Shown here: one piece after another, positions 1 to 8,227 of the stretch
Layout: every line of letters begins with the position of its first letter
Position numbering within the stretch: the first letter of the stretch is position 1
Assembly (NCBI GenBank): GCA_039811865.1
Contig: JBDHZK010000031.1
Span: 1-21,637 of the forward strand
DNA: 21,637 nucleotides
Reading direction: 5' to 3'
Source of the DNA: JBDHZK01 sp039811865
GTDB taxonomy: Bacteria; Actinomycetota; Actinomycetes; Propionibacteriales; Propionibacteriaceae
Program-made: the position numbers and the translations under genes
The notes under the pieces: model-generated
Database searches by the model: none
Seen by the model: only the letters and a program-made list of their open reading frames with translations
Told to the model about the DNA's origin: nothing

Positions 1-31
1 GGGCTCTCGTCGGGGTGAGAGAATCCGGCGC

Positions 32-655
32 ATGGCCCGCTACTTCGACGTCCACCCGGACAACCCCCAGCCTCGGTCGATCGCCGCGGTGGTCGAGATC
101 GTGCGGCGCGGAGGCCTGATCGCTTACCCGACTGACTCCTGCTACTCGCTCGGCTGCGCCCTCGGGAACAAGGCCGGATTGGAGCGCATTCGCGCGATCC
201 GCCACCTGGACGGCAAACACGACTTCACGCTCGCCTGTAGCGAGTTCGCTCAACTCGGCCAGTTCGTCCAGATGGACAACGACGTATTCCGCGCCGTCAA
301 AGCGGCCACGCCCGGCCCGTACACGTTCATCCTCAGGGCGACGCGCGAGGCGCCGAAGGTGATGCAACACCCGAAGAAGCGGACCGTCGGGGTGCGCATT
401 CCCGCCCACACCACAGCGTTGGCGATCCTGGCCGAACTCGGGGAGCCGCTGATGACCAGCACGCTGTTGCTGCCGGGACATGACGATCCTTTGACCGACG
501 GCTGGGAGATCAAAGAAGAGCTTGACAACTTCGTGGACGCTGTCGTCGACTCGGGCGACTGCGGCACCGTGCCAACCACTGTCGTGGACCTCTCGGTGGA
601 CGACGAGGTCACCGTCTTGCGCGTGGGAAGCGGCGATCCCGCTCCGTTCGAGTAG
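32..655 (+). CDS. yciO: YciO-family (Sua5/YrdC/YciO/YwlC) protein
   Basis: The 207-residue protein matches the YciO branch of the YrdC fold over its whole length, at the size of E. coli YciO (about 206 residues). Visible signatures are AYPTDSCYSLGC (res 32-43), the HDFTLAC segment, TPGPYTFIL, the basic KKRTVGVRIP stretch and the C-terminal PTTVVDLS. The family binds dsRNA/nucleotides. Its relatives TsaC/Sua5 make threonylcarbamoyl-AMP for the tRNA t6A modification, but YciO itself is not the main t6A enzyme, so the exact reaction is uncertain. The ATG follows a GAGAAT hexamer by 7 nt, so it may be leaderless; GAGAG could instead be a weak Shine-Dalgarno. Only 31 bases lie upstream, so the promoter cannot be judged fully. 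It converges on glgX and shares its downstream terminator. Confidence 0.9.
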   Translation: MARYFDVHPDNPQPRSIAAVVEIVRRGGLIAYPTDSCYSLGCALGNKAGLERIRAIRHLDGKHDFTLACSEFAQLGQFVQMDNDVFRAVKAATPGPYTFILRATREAPKVMQHPKKRTVGVRIPAHTTALAILAELGEPLMTSTLLLPGHDDPLTDGWEIKEELDNFVDAVVDSGDCGTVPTTVVDLSVDDEVTVLRVGSGDPAPFE

Positions 656-686
656 GCAAGGTGCCCGGGCCGGGCGTCGTGTTATC

Positions 687-730
687 GCCTGCCGGTTGCG
701 GTGAATCGCACCCGGCAGGCTCCATCTTTT
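687..730 (+). terminator. Intrinsic terminator between convergent yciO and glgX
   Basis: GCCTGCCGG (687-695) pairs with CCGGCAGGC (712-720). A single T/C mismatch then separates a further 4-bp TGCG/CGCA extension closing a 6-nt loop. TCCATCTTTT follows on the plus strand. It lies 32 nt past the yciO stop and just beyond the glgX stop on the other strand, so the hairpin could serve both genes; the T-run favours the plus direction. Confidence 0.8.
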
Positions 731-742
731 CGACGATCCCCC

Positions 743-3067
743 TCATGCCTCCTGGAGGACGGCGATCGCCCAGGGCTGGACGGTGTAGGTCCCGGCGATC
801 ACGGATGCGTCCTCACCCCGCCAATGGTTGTCGACGTCCTCTGCCCACGTGGAGGTGTCGACGATCAGCTTCCACGCCAGGCCCTGCGGACGCGGCTGCA
901 GGGTGTAGTGGCAAGGCCGGTCACTCATGTTGATCAGCATCAGCAGGTCGCCCTTTCGGGCGGAGTTGATGTGGAGTTGCAACGCGCGGTCACCGGGGCG
1001 GGGGTAGCCCGTCCGGCCCGGATTCTGCGCCAGGTAGCTGACGTCGTCGTCGTCCGCTGTGAGATTCCCCCAGCGGCGTTGGCGCAGCAGCGGACTTCCC
1101 TGGCGGAAATGGGCCAGGTAGGCCGCGAAGCGAAACAAACCGTTGTCGTCCCCCGCGAACGTCCCGAGATTGTCGTGGTAGCGCCATTCGGGCTGATCGG
1201 GGTCGACCAAGACCGCCTGGGGATGGTTCGTCGCCGCCATCTCGTAGTTGTTGTACATGGCGATCGTGTCGATGGCCCACGGGTTGTTGTTGCCGTTTTG
1301 GGTGCGGCCGAACTCGTCGCCGGCCACCAGCATCGGGACTCCTCGGGAGAACATCAACAGGGTCCAGAAGTTGCGCAGCCGCTGCCGGCGCAGGGGCTGC
1401 GAGCCGCCCGAATCCCAGGACATGTTGGCGTCGTTGCCGCCGTCGGACGGCCCGAACGGGTAGGGCTGGTCGTTCGCTTTCCCTGGGTAGCTGACGAGGT
1501 CGGCGAGGGTGAAACCGTCGTGAGCGGTGACGAAGTTGATCGAGCGTTGCGGGCCGCCCTGATCGGCGAAATGGTGATAGTCGCCGTTCATCATGTCGAT
1601 GAAGTCGGTGGTATTGCCGTCGCCCTTGGCGAAGCCGCGGACGGCGTCTCGGAACCGCCCGTTCCATTCACCCCAGCCGGGAGGGAAGTTGCCGACCTCG
1701 TAGCCCCAAAGGTCCCAGGCCTCGGCGATGACCTCCAGATCGCGATCCTGGGCCAGTTTGGCGATGCCGATCAGCAACGGATGGTCCGGGAAGAAGCGCT
1801 TCTGGTCGTCCCAATCGTCGCGCGCCGCGGCCGCGGGCTTGCGACCGAGCACGGGAGCCAGGTCGAAGCGGAAGCCGTCGACGCCCATGTCGTCCGCCCA
1901 GTAGGCGAGCGAGTCCAGCACGAGAGCCTGCGAGGCGGCCGAGGAATGGTTGAGCTGGTTGGACGTCCCGGTCGCCCCGTCCACGAGCCGGGCGTCCCCG
2001 GTCAGCGAGTAGTACTCGGCGGTGGCGAACCCGCCCAGGCTGACGAATCCGGTCGTGTTCACGTCGTTGTTCCAGTTGCCGCCCTCCGCCGAGTGGTTGT
2101 ACACCACGTCGAGGTAGACCTCCAGCCCCGCGGCGTGGAAGGCGTCCACCATCGCCTTGAACTCCCGGGTCGGTCCGCCCGGCGAGCGGTCGTGCGCGTA
2201 GAGACGGTTAGGGGCGAAGAATGCGAGCGTCATGTAGCCCCAGAAGTTGGTCTTGCCCGCGCGGCATGACTCGGAGTGGTTCGTCTCGTGCACCGGCAGC
2301 AACTCGATGGTCGTGAACCCGAGCCCCTTCAGATATGGGGCCATCAGGCCGGCCGCCAGGTACGTGCCGCGGACGTCCGCCGGGACGTCCACCACGTCGG
2401 CGAAGCCCTCCAGATCTCCGAGGGCGGCCCGCAGTGAGGCCGAGGACGGGTGCCCCGAGAGCGCCTTCACATGGGCCTCGTAGACAACGGTGTTCTCGGC
2501 GGCCAGCCGGGGCTTGGCCCGCAGCAGCGTGGTGTTGTCCACGACGATTCCCTTGGGCACCCAGGGTCCGGAGTCGACCTCGCGGCGTGGGCGTCCGCGA
2601 TACACGCCGTCGCCGGTGCCGAAGACGCCGTCGTCAACACCCGCCGCCAGCAGTTCGTCGGAGAAGACGTTGTGGGTCAGCTCGCGCGCATACGGGTCGA
2701 ACAGGGCCTTGTTCGGGTTGAAGCGGTTGCCGTAGGCGTCGTGGTCGCAGACGAAGCCGGCACCGGAGCCGCCTCGTGCCCACGAGGCCTGAAAGGGCCA
2801 GTTGGGGCCCCAGCAGCGCAACGCATACAAGGTGCCGGCGCCGGCCCCGCTGAGCTTGGCGCGCCACACCCCGTCGGCCGGGTTGAACTCCATTGCGAAC
2901 TCTGCCGTCGCGTCCGCTCCGATCGCCTGGGGGTAGAGCTCCAGGACGACCCGGGTGGCTGCGGGCGCGAACACGGCGAAGGTCGTCGATGCTCCGTCGG
3001 GATCCACCCGGGCACCGAGTGGCCAGTCCGCCTTCGCCCAGGTCGCGCTGTCGACGGCTGCAGGCAT
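743..3067 (-). CDS. glgX: Isoamylase-type glycogen debranching enzyme (GH13)
   Basis: The 774-residue protein hydrolyses alpha-1,6 branches of glycogen in the cytoplasm, trimming limit dextrin left by phosphorylase. An N-terminal CBM48-like domain (about res 15-110, WPLGARVDPDGASTTFAVFAP) precedes the GH13 barrel. Barrel motifs are DVVYNH (320-325), GFRFDLA with nucleophile D402, VIAEAWD with acid/base E449, and FVTAHD with D517. The C-terminal beta domain ends AVLQEA. It is longer than E. coli GlgX (about 657) and nearer to Pseudomonas isoamylase in length and in its GNWNNDVNTTGF region, so bacterial isoamylase is the alternative name. AAGGAG lies 7 nt before the ATG. No other glycogen or trehalose gene is adjacent, so it appears to be a single-gene unit. 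Confidence 0.95.
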   Translation of the reverse strand: MPAAVDSATWAKADWPLGARVDPDGASTTFAVFAPAATRVVLELYPQAIGADATAEFAMEFNPADGVWRAKLSGAGAGTLYALRCWGPNWPFQASWARGGSGAGFVCDHDAYGNRFNPNKALFDPYARELTHNVFSDELLAAGVDDGVFGTGDGVYRGRPRREVDSGPWVPKGIVVDNTTLLRAKPRLAAENTVVYEAHVKALSGHPSSASLRAALGDLEGFADVVDVPADVRGTYLAAGLMAPYLKGLGFTTIELLPVHETNHSESCRAGKTNFWGYMTLAFFAPNRLYAHDRSPGGPTREFKAMVDAFHAAGLEVYLDVVYNHSAEGGNWNNDVNTTGFVSLGGFATAEYYSLTGDARLVDGATGTSNQLNHSSAASQALVLDSLAYWADDMGVDGFRFDLAPVLGRKPAAAARDDWDDQKRFFPDHPLLIGIAKLAQDRDLEVIAEAWDLWGYEVGNFPPGWGEWNGRFRDAVRGFAKGDGNTTDFIDMMNGDYHHFADQGGPQRSINFVTAHDGFTLADLVSYPGKANDQPYPFGPSDGGNDANMSWDSGGSQPLRRQRLRNFWTLLMFSRGVPMLVAGDEFGRTQNGNNNPWAIDTIAMYNNYEMAATNHPQAVLVDPDQPEWRYHDNLGTFAGDDNGLFRFAAYLAHFRQGSPLLRQRRWGNLTADDDDVSYLAQNPGRTGYPRPGDRALQLHINSARKGDLLMLINMSDRPCHYTLQPRPQGLAWKLIVDTSTWAEDVDNHWRGEDASVIAGTYTVQPWAIAVLQEA

Positions 3068-3495
3068 CCGATAGCTCCTTACCGATCCGTAACCACGGAC
3101 AACATTGCCGTGTCCTCGGGGACCAAGTCCAACCCGGCCGTCGCCGAACTGGACGCCGGGGTGCGCCCGTCCGTCCTGGTGCCGCTAGGGCGAGCTCGCC
3201 CCTGGCCGCTGAGGGTCTCTGCCCCCAGGTGGGTGTGGTGCTGGGGAGGGCGAATCGTCGGAGCCCAAAGCGGTCCCCTGCCGGGCGGCTGGCGCGATCA
3301 GAGCGGAGGGGCGTGCGATGCGAACACCGCACGCCCCACTCGGTTCCCCCCGATACCGAGCCGTCCGCCCCCAGGATGGACCAAGCGCCGGGCGAGAAGG
3401 GTTGCCCGACGCCCGGTCCGATCGCTGCCGAATGTCTCGTGTTGGGGGCGGCGGTAACCACCCTTGCGCACTGCCGTTAACGATGTGCAAACGCG
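3068..3495. other. 428-bp gap without a convincing gene
   Basis: This lies between the 3' end of the small gene at 3496 and the 5' end of glgX, both on the minus strand. The open frames here are low-complexity Pro/Arg/Ser-rich translations without a ribosome-binding site or family likeness. It holds the glgX ribosome-binding site (3075-3080), a 10-bp GC hairpin (3308-3337), and a partial palindrome around CGTTAACG (about 3463-3489) just past the stop of the upstream gene. The glgX promoter should be here but I see no clear -35/-10 pair. Confidence 0.6.
3308..3337. terminator. GC-rich hairpin, possible terminator
   Basis: GGGGCGTGCG (3308-3317) and CGCACGCCCC (3328-3337) are perfect inverted repeats of 10 bp around a 10-nt loop. 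No T-run follows on either strand. It lies about 160 nt past the stop of the minus-strand gene at 3496-3807 and 240 nt before glgX. It could be a T-less terminator or a leader structure of glgX. Confidence 0.45.
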
Positions 3496-3807
3496 TCAGG
3501 GGCCGACCAAGCTGATCGTCACGAAGGGGCTGGCCACGTCGGTGTACCCGTCCTCGTGGCTGAACTCGATCCGGAAGCGGACGCCGGCCGCCTCGCAGGC
3601 CTCGACGACGCTCAGCAGTTCGCCGGTGACCCGGGCGGGCCAGATCTCGGCGTCGGACAGGTACTTCGCATCCTCAGCGGAGACGGCGATCCCGCGACGA
3701 GCCGCTTCGGCGCTCAGGTTGCGGGCGGCCGATGGTTCGCGCGGCCTTGGGATGGAGTCGGCGTAGGCGTTGACCTCGTCAACGATGATCGGGCGGGGAC
3801 CGGGCAT
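3496..3807 (-). CDS. Small conserved-looking protein of unknown function
   Basis: This encodes 103 residues that I do not recognise. The start MPGPRPIIVDEVNAYA is chosen because GGAGG (complement of 3812-3816) sits 4 nt before this ATG; the open frame continues upstream, but no earlier start has such a site. The protein has no signal peptide or membrane segment. It is acidic and alpha/beta in character, with a helical middle (AEDAKYLSDAEIWPARVTGELLSVVEAC in two overlapping helices) and a C-terminal half rich in beta-type residues (RFRIEFSH, PFVTISLVG). One Cys is present and there is no metal-binding cluster. It lies 92 bp downstream of the BTAD regulator on the same strand, separated from it by a hairpin, so co-transcription is possible but not certain. 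Confidence 0.7.
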   Translation of the reverse strand: MPGPRPIIVDEVNAYADSIPRPREPSAARNLSAEAARRGIAVSAEDAKYLSDAEIWPARVTGELLSVVEACEAAGVRFRIEFSHEDGYTDVASPFVTISLVGP

Positions 3808-3833
3808 AGCGCCTCCGATTAGGCAAGCTGGCT

Positions 3834-3855
3834 TGGCCGATCGGGCGATCGGCCA
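3834..3855 (-). terminator. Hairpin between BTAD regulator and small gene
   Basis: TGGCCGATC (3834-3842) and GATCGGCCA (3847-3855) form a perfect 9-bp stem closing a 4-nt GGGC loop, 45 nt past the BTAD stop codon. There is no T-run, so it may be an actinobacterial T-less terminator, or an operator for the small gene that begins 26 nt further on. Confidence 0.5.
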
Positions 3856-3899
3856 GTGTCCAAACTGCCCGCCCGGCGTAAAGAAATCGCTAAGGAGCC

Positions 3900-6800
3900 C
3901 TAGCTCCGCTGCCGCCTTCGGACCGCCCGCGGGGACGCTGAGCCGAGCTTTCGGATGTCCTGCGCCACCCAATCGGAGCGCATCGCGCCGGCCTGGTCGA
4001 GCGCCTGCGCCCTGGCGCTGGCCGCCGCCGCCGTGTCGGGCTCAAGGGCCGCGAGGACGCCAGCCACCGGACCAAGGGACCCGATCGCCGTGCCCATGGT
4101 CACCCACACGTCCGACCACTCCCGCAGTCGGCTCAGCAGCGTTTCGGACTCGGTCGAGGTGGCGGCACAGATCCGTCCGGCCAGGTAGAGCGCCTCGTGA
4201 GTCCGGCGCGATGCCGGCAGCGTGGCGATGGCCTCGACTATCGGCCGAGCCTGGGCCGCGTCCAGGAGACCCAGCTCGGCGCGCGCGGCGCTGATCGCCA
4301 GGTCCAAGACGTCGTGCCCTTGCGGGGGCCGGGTGTCGAGCAGCATCTTCAACAGGCCTTGGAGGTCGCGTTTCGCGTACAGCCCGACCGCTAGTTGGAT
4401 GCGCAGCACGTCGTCCCGCGATTCCGCCGGCATCCGCGGCCACCGCGCGTGCGCGGCTCGGGCTGCGGCCATGGCCCGGTCCGGGTCGTCCTGCAGAAGC
4501 AACCCGGCGACGTCGAGCAGGTCGCACCACCAGCGACCCTGAGCGTGCCAGCGGACGCTCGCCAACTGGCGAAGCTCGGCGGTCCGCGTCGCCGCCTCTT
4601 CGCCACGGCCGAGGGCGACCAGGTCGTCGATGTGGTTGCGTAGCGCCCGCACCTGGACGTGGGGGTCGTTGACGTGCTCGGCCAGGCGCACGGCCTGCGT
4701 CCCGACTGTGACGCGGTTGCTCGGGTGCTCCCCGACGTACAAGGAGGTATGCCAGCGGGCGACCAGCGACACGAGCACGGCCCGCGGGGTGGCGGCCACA
4801 CCGCACTCGGCCAGAATGCGCTTGGTCGCGGTGCCGAGATCGCTCGGGGTGGCCCAGGCGCGGGTGTAGGCGAGGGTGACCAATTGCTCGGGCGACAGCC
4901 GCCGCCGTCGCTCCAGCCAGGTCGCGTGCGAGTCGACGATTGTTTCCTCGACCGCATCGGGCGCCAGGATGCCGATGTAGTGCGTGAGCACCTCAAGCAG
5001 CCTGGAGTCGTGGCCCAGATCTCTCAGCTGTTCCATCACCCGGGCCATTCGGGGCCGGGCCGCGCTGAGATCGCCTTCGGCGAGCAGGGAGCGGGCCAGC
5101 CCCTCGTCCGCCACCAACTGCACGTCGGCCGACGCGTCGATCACCTGGCCGAAGAACCTGCTGGCGCTCTCGCCGCCACCAGCGCGCAGTGCCTCGGCGC
5201 CGGCGCGCACCCGCCAGGAGTCCAACACCGCCTTGGGTAGCGCCGATTCGACCCGGGTGACCGCCTCTGCCAGCAAACCGGCGGGGACGCCCGAATCGTC
5301 CGCCACCGCAGGCGCGATCAGCTGGGCGGCGGCCACGACCCCGAGCGTCCCCCGGACCGCGTCGCTCAGCAGCACATGACTGACTCCAACGAAGCCGTCG
5401 TCGAGGCTGGCCAGCCGCCGGACCAGGAGTTCCTCCAGGGGGGCCGGTCCGACCAGGGCGGCCGCGGCCGCCAGCGGCAGCCTGGAACCGGCCACCGCCA
5501 GGAATCGGATCGCCTGGACAGCGCTCGGCCCCAGTCCCTCCAGGACTCGGGCGGCCAGTCCGGCGGGGTCGGCGCCGCGGGCCGCATACTCGACCAGGAG
5601 TGGGTTGCCGCCGGTCCCGGCAAGTTCGGTATCGGTCCAGGCCCTGGCTGGGTCCAGGCGGGCAGCGAGCTGGCGGACGTCGTCGGGCGCCAGCGGCGGC
5701 ACCTGGACGACGCGGGGGTGCCCCGCGCTCCAGCGCCGCTCCATCTCCCCGGGAGCGGCGGGACGCCGCGTCAACAGCAGGCGCAGGCGCCGGGCAAGCA
5801 GGAGCGAGCGGAGCGCCGACGCGCTGGACTCGTCCATCACCTCGGCGTCGTCGACCAATACCTCGGCGTCGCGTGGCAGGTGACGGGTCAACAGGTCCTC
5901 GGCCAGCAGCGGGACGGCCCCCGGGTCCAACTCCGTGCCGCCATCGAGGACGGCGCTTCGCAGTGTCCGCCAGTCAGGATCGTCAAGGGCAGCGGGAATC
6001 TGGCCCAGGACGTCGAGCACCTGACCGAACGGGACCGGCCGCCGCGCGGCGTTGACGTGGATGCGTCCGGGCGCGAGCGCGGTGAGCAGGCTCGTCTTTC
6101 CGATGCCCGCCTCGCCCTCACAGATGACCAGCCCCTGGCGCAGCTTCGCGGCCAGCTCCTCCAACAGGGGAGCCCGGCCGATCAGCGCGCCACCTGGATG
6201 GGGCAGGGTCAGCTCGATGGACGTCCGGGCGCCGGGGAGCGCAGAGTTGAGGATGAGGCGTTCGAGTTCGGCGAAGCCACGGGGCGCGTCCAAGCCCAAA
6301 CCGTCGGCGAACGCCAGCTTGGTTGCGCGCAACTCGCGCAGCGCGGTCTCGGCTCCGGCAGCCTGGTACAGGGCGCGGACGTGCAAGCCAGCGAGGGTCT
6401 CGTCGTAGGGCTCGCCGAGGCGCAGCTCGTCGAGCACCGGAACCGCCCGGGCGCCTTCGCCGTGCCCTACGAGCGCCTCGCAGACCGCCAGCGCTCCCCG
6501 GCGCCGGGCATGGATGAGCCTGATCCGTTCGGCGCGGATCTGCCCGCAATCCAGGCTTCCGTACGGCTGGCCCCGCCAAAGCGCCAAGGCGTTCAAGCCG
6601 TGACCGATCGCGTGGCCGACCTGTCCGGATGCCCGAAGGGCGTCCGCCTCGGCAAGCTCGCTGAAGAACTCCGCGGCATCGAACTCATCGCGCTCCAACC
6701 GCAGCACCCAGCGTCCGCTGGTGGTGGCGAGGCGGGTGGAAACCTGGGGGCCGCGATCGGGTTCCAGGGCAGCGCGCACCTTGCTGATGTGCACTCGCAG

Positions 6801-6989
6801 TGCCCCGTTCGCGGTCGGTGGCGGTTCGGAGTCCCACAGCCCGTCGATCAACTGGTCGGCCGATGCTCCATTGCGTCCGTGGGCGGCGAGCAGCCCCAGC
6901 AGCATCAGCGGACGCGGCGGCAGCGATACCTCCCGCCCGTCTCGCCAAAGGGCGACCTCCCCCAAGACCCGGAGTTGGACGTTACCCAT
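3900..6989 (-). CDS. BTAD/SARP-type regulator with AAA ATPase domain
   Basis: The 1029-residue protein is a large signal-transducing transcriptional regulator. Res 1-97 form an OmpR-like winged helix (LRVLGEVALWRDGREVSL, LRVHISKVRAAL). Res 100-250 are the bacterial transcriptional activation domain. From about 268 a P-loop NTPase begins (GALIGR; Walker A GEAGIGKT, 292-299; Walker B VLVDDAE, 377-383). The C-terminal half is a helical array rich in Ala/Leu/Arg, compatible with TPR-like repeats. No C-terminal LuxR helix-turn-helix is present, so DNA binding should be N-terminal. Such proteins usually activate nearby biosynthetic or developmental genes, but no biosynthetic cluster is in the window, so the target is unknown. 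The ATG lies 6 nt after a TAAACT -10 box, suggesting a leaderless mRNA. Confidence 0.92.
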   Translation of the reverse strand: MGNVQLRVLGEVALWRDGREVSLPPRPLMLLGLLAAHGRNGASADQLIDGLWDSEPPPTANGALRVHISKVRAALEPDRGPQVSTRLATTSGRWVLRLERDEFDAAEFFSELAEADALRASGQVGHAIGHGLNALALWRGQPYGSLDCGQIRAERIRLIHARRRGALAVCEALVGHGEGARAVPVLDELRLGEPYDETLAGLHVRALYQAAGAETALRELRATKLAFADGLGLDAPRGFAELERLILNSALPGARTSIELTLPHPGGALIGRAPLLEELAAKLRQGLVICEGEAGIGKTSLLTALAPGRIHVNAARRPVPFGQVLDVLGQIPAALDDPDWRTLRSAVLDGGTELDPGAVPLLAEDLLTRHLPRDAEVLVDDAEVMDESSASALRSLLLARRLRLLLTRRPAAPGEMERRWSAGHPRVVQVPPLAPDDVRQLAARLDPARAWTDTELAGTGGNPLLVEYAARGADPAGLAARVLEGLGPSAVQAIRFLAVAGSRLPLAAAAALVGPAPLEELLVRRLASLDDGFVGVSHVLLSDAVRGTLGVVAAAQLIAPAVADDSGVPAGLLAEAVTRVESALPKAVLDSWRVRAGAEALRAGGGESASRFFGQVIDASADVQLVADEGLARSLLAEGDLSAARPRMARVMEQLRDLGHDSRLLEVLTHYIGILAPDAVEETIVDSHATWLERRRRLSPEQLVTLAYTRAWATPSDLGTATKRILAECGVAATPRAVLVSLVARWHTSLYVGEHPSNRVTVGTQAVRLAEHVNDPHVQVRALRNHIDDLVALGRGEEAATRTAELRQLASVRWHAQGRWWCDLLDVAGLLLQDDPDRAMAAARAAHARWPRMPAESRDDVLRIQLAVGLYAKRDLQGLLKMLLDTRPPQGHDVLDLAISAARAELGLLDAAQARPIVEAIATLPASRRTHEALYLAGRICAATSTESETLLSRLREWSDVWVTMGTAIGSLGPVAGVLAALEPDTAAAASARAQALDQAGAMRSDWVAQDIRKLGSASPRAVRRRQRS

Positions 6990-6995
6990 GGGCGG

Positions 6996-7023
6996 AGTTT
7001 AGGACCGGCGGCGGATCTGTCAG
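6996..7023 (-). promoter_or_regulatory. Promoter of the BTAD regulator (leaderless type)
   Basis: On the minus strand, CTGACA (7018-7023; 5 of 6 to the -35 consensus) is followed after 16 nt by TAAACT (6996-7001; 4 of 6 to the -10 consensus). Transcription starting 7 nt downstream would begin at the ATG itself (6989), and no Shine-Dalgarno is present. Confidence 0.7.
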
Positions 7024-7058
7024 GTTTGCGGTCGGACTCGCCGTCTCCGGGAAGCGAA

Positions 7059-7083
7059 ACGGCCCCGGTTGCCCCGGGGCCGT
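7059..7083 (-). terminator. Intrinsic terminator of ppk2
   Basis: ACGGCCCCGG (7059-7068) and CCGGGGCCGT (7074-7083) are a perfect 10-bp stem with a 5-nt loop, 14 nt past the ppk2 stop. The minus-strand tail reads TTCGCTTCC, a short T-enriched stretch. The BTAD promoter begins just after it, so the hairpin insulates the two genes. Confidence 0.75.
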
Positions 7084-7097
7084 AACGTCAGCGCCTC

Positions 7098-7997
7098 CTA
7101 CTCGGCGTCGTGCTGCTCGTCGTCGTGGTGGCCGTTGAGGTCGTCCTCGACGTCGACATACTTCTCCGGCACGACGCCGTGCTCCTCGTGTGCCTTGATC
7201 AGGTCGGACGCGTGATCGGGCACCTCGAGCTGCAGGCTCCGGTCAGTGCGGCGGTACCCGGTCGACGGTGGCCGCTTGGGCAGCTTCAGTTCGGGACGGT
7301 CGATGTGCTGGTAGGGCACGGACGCCAGCAGGTGCGCGATCATGTTGATCCGGGCCCGCTTCTTGTCCTCCGATTCGACCACGTTCCATCTGGCTTCGGT
7401 GATGTCGGTGTGGACGAACATCTCGTCCTTGGCCCGGGAGTAGTCCTCCCACTTGGTCAGCGACTGCAGGTCTGTGGGGGAGAGCTTCCAGCGGCGCATG
7501 GGATCGGTCAGCCGCGACTTGAACCGTTTGGTCTGCATCTTGTCCGAAACACTGAACCAGTACTTGCGCAGCATGATGCCGTCCTCGATCAGCATGCGCT
7601 CGAAGATCGGGCATTGGCGAAGGAAGCGCCGATGCTCCTCGGTCGTGCAGTACCCCATGACGCGCTCGACGCCGCCGCGGTTGTACCAGGAGCGGTCCAT
7701 CAGCCGAATCTCGCCAGCTGCGGGCAGGTACTCGATGTAGCGCTGGAAGTACCACTGCGTGCGTTGCCGCTCGGTCGGGGCCGGAAGGGCCACGATTTGG
7801 GCGATGCGCGGATTAAGGTATTCGGTGATCCGCTTGATCGCGCCGCCCTTGCCGGCGGCGTCACGACCCTCGAAAATGACCACCAAGCGGTTCCCCGTGG
7901 CCTTGATCCACTCCTGCATCTCGACCAGTTCCGCCTGCAGCCGCAGGAGTTCAGCCTCATACAGTTCGTTGCTCAGTTTGGGCTGCTTCTTCGCCAT
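7098..7997 (-). CDS. ppk2: Polyphosphate kinase 2 (class I PPK2)
   Basis: Cytoplasmic PPK2 enzymes transfer phosphate between inorganic polyphosphate and nucleoside diphosphates. The chosen start MAKKQPKL gives 299 residues in the normal class I range. Seen in the sequence: Walker A FEGRDAAGKGGAIKR (res 42-56), Walker B RLMDRSWYNRGGVERV (98-113) and the lid-like KYWFSVSDKMQTKRFKSR. A further conserved stretch is WKLSPTDLQSLTKWEDYSRAKDEM. The C-terminal tail is very polar (HHDDEQHDAE) and lies outside the fold. A GTG at 8030 would add 11 residues. Neither start has a good Shine-Dalgarno. A weak promoter (TTGCGA, 17 nt, AATTGT, around 8042-8070) would place the transcript start near that GTG, so the start is open. 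It is flanked by its own terminator and reads as a single-gene unit. Confidence 0.95.
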   Translation of the reverse strand: MAKKQPKLSNELYEAELLRLQAELVEMQEWIKATGNRLVVIFEGRDAAGKGGAIKRITEYLNPRIAQIVALPAPTERQRTQWYFQRYIEYLPAAGEIRLMDRSWYNRGGVERVMGYCTTEEHRRFLRQCPIFERMLIEDGIMLRKYWFSVSDKMQTKRFKSRLTDPMRRWKLSPTDLQSLTKWEDYSRAKDEMFVHTDITEARWNVVESEDKKRARINMIAHLLASVPYQHIDRPELKLPKRPPSTGYRRTDRSLQLEVPDHASDLIKAHEEHGVVPEKYVDVEDDLNGHHDDEQHDAE

Positions 7998-8227
7998 GGC
8001 GCTATCGTGCCCGATGATCCTGGCCGCCACTACGGGTTACACAATTGTTGTCGAGCGGAAGGATCGCAAGCCAGTCAAAAGGTTCTCGATCCTCGGCGAG
8101 CCCACCGCCGGTGCGACGGGCGGTTCTTGCCGCCGCGCCACCTAGGCCGCTCGAGGGCGGGGACTCGGGGCTTCGCCTACTCCGGCCGATTACGCGCAGG
8201 CCGGCGCTTTCGGGGGAGGGCGACGGC

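Noticed and set aside
701..2269. Long plus-strand open frame (522 codons) opposite glgX
   Set aside because: It runs antisense to the conserved GH13 domain, its translation is Val/Gly/Arg-rich without a recognisable family, and GC-rich codon bias creates such frames by default.
5376..7085. Plus-strand open frame of 569 codons opposite the BTAD gene
   Set aside because: It is a mirror of a real coding sequence, with Gln/Gly/Arg-rich low-complexity translation, no ribosome-binding site and no domain.
8031..8227. Possible small gene or regulatory RNA upstream of ppk2
   Set aside because: I see only a weak promoter-like pair and short GC repeats (CCGGCC/GGCCGG); no open frame with a ribosome-binding site.
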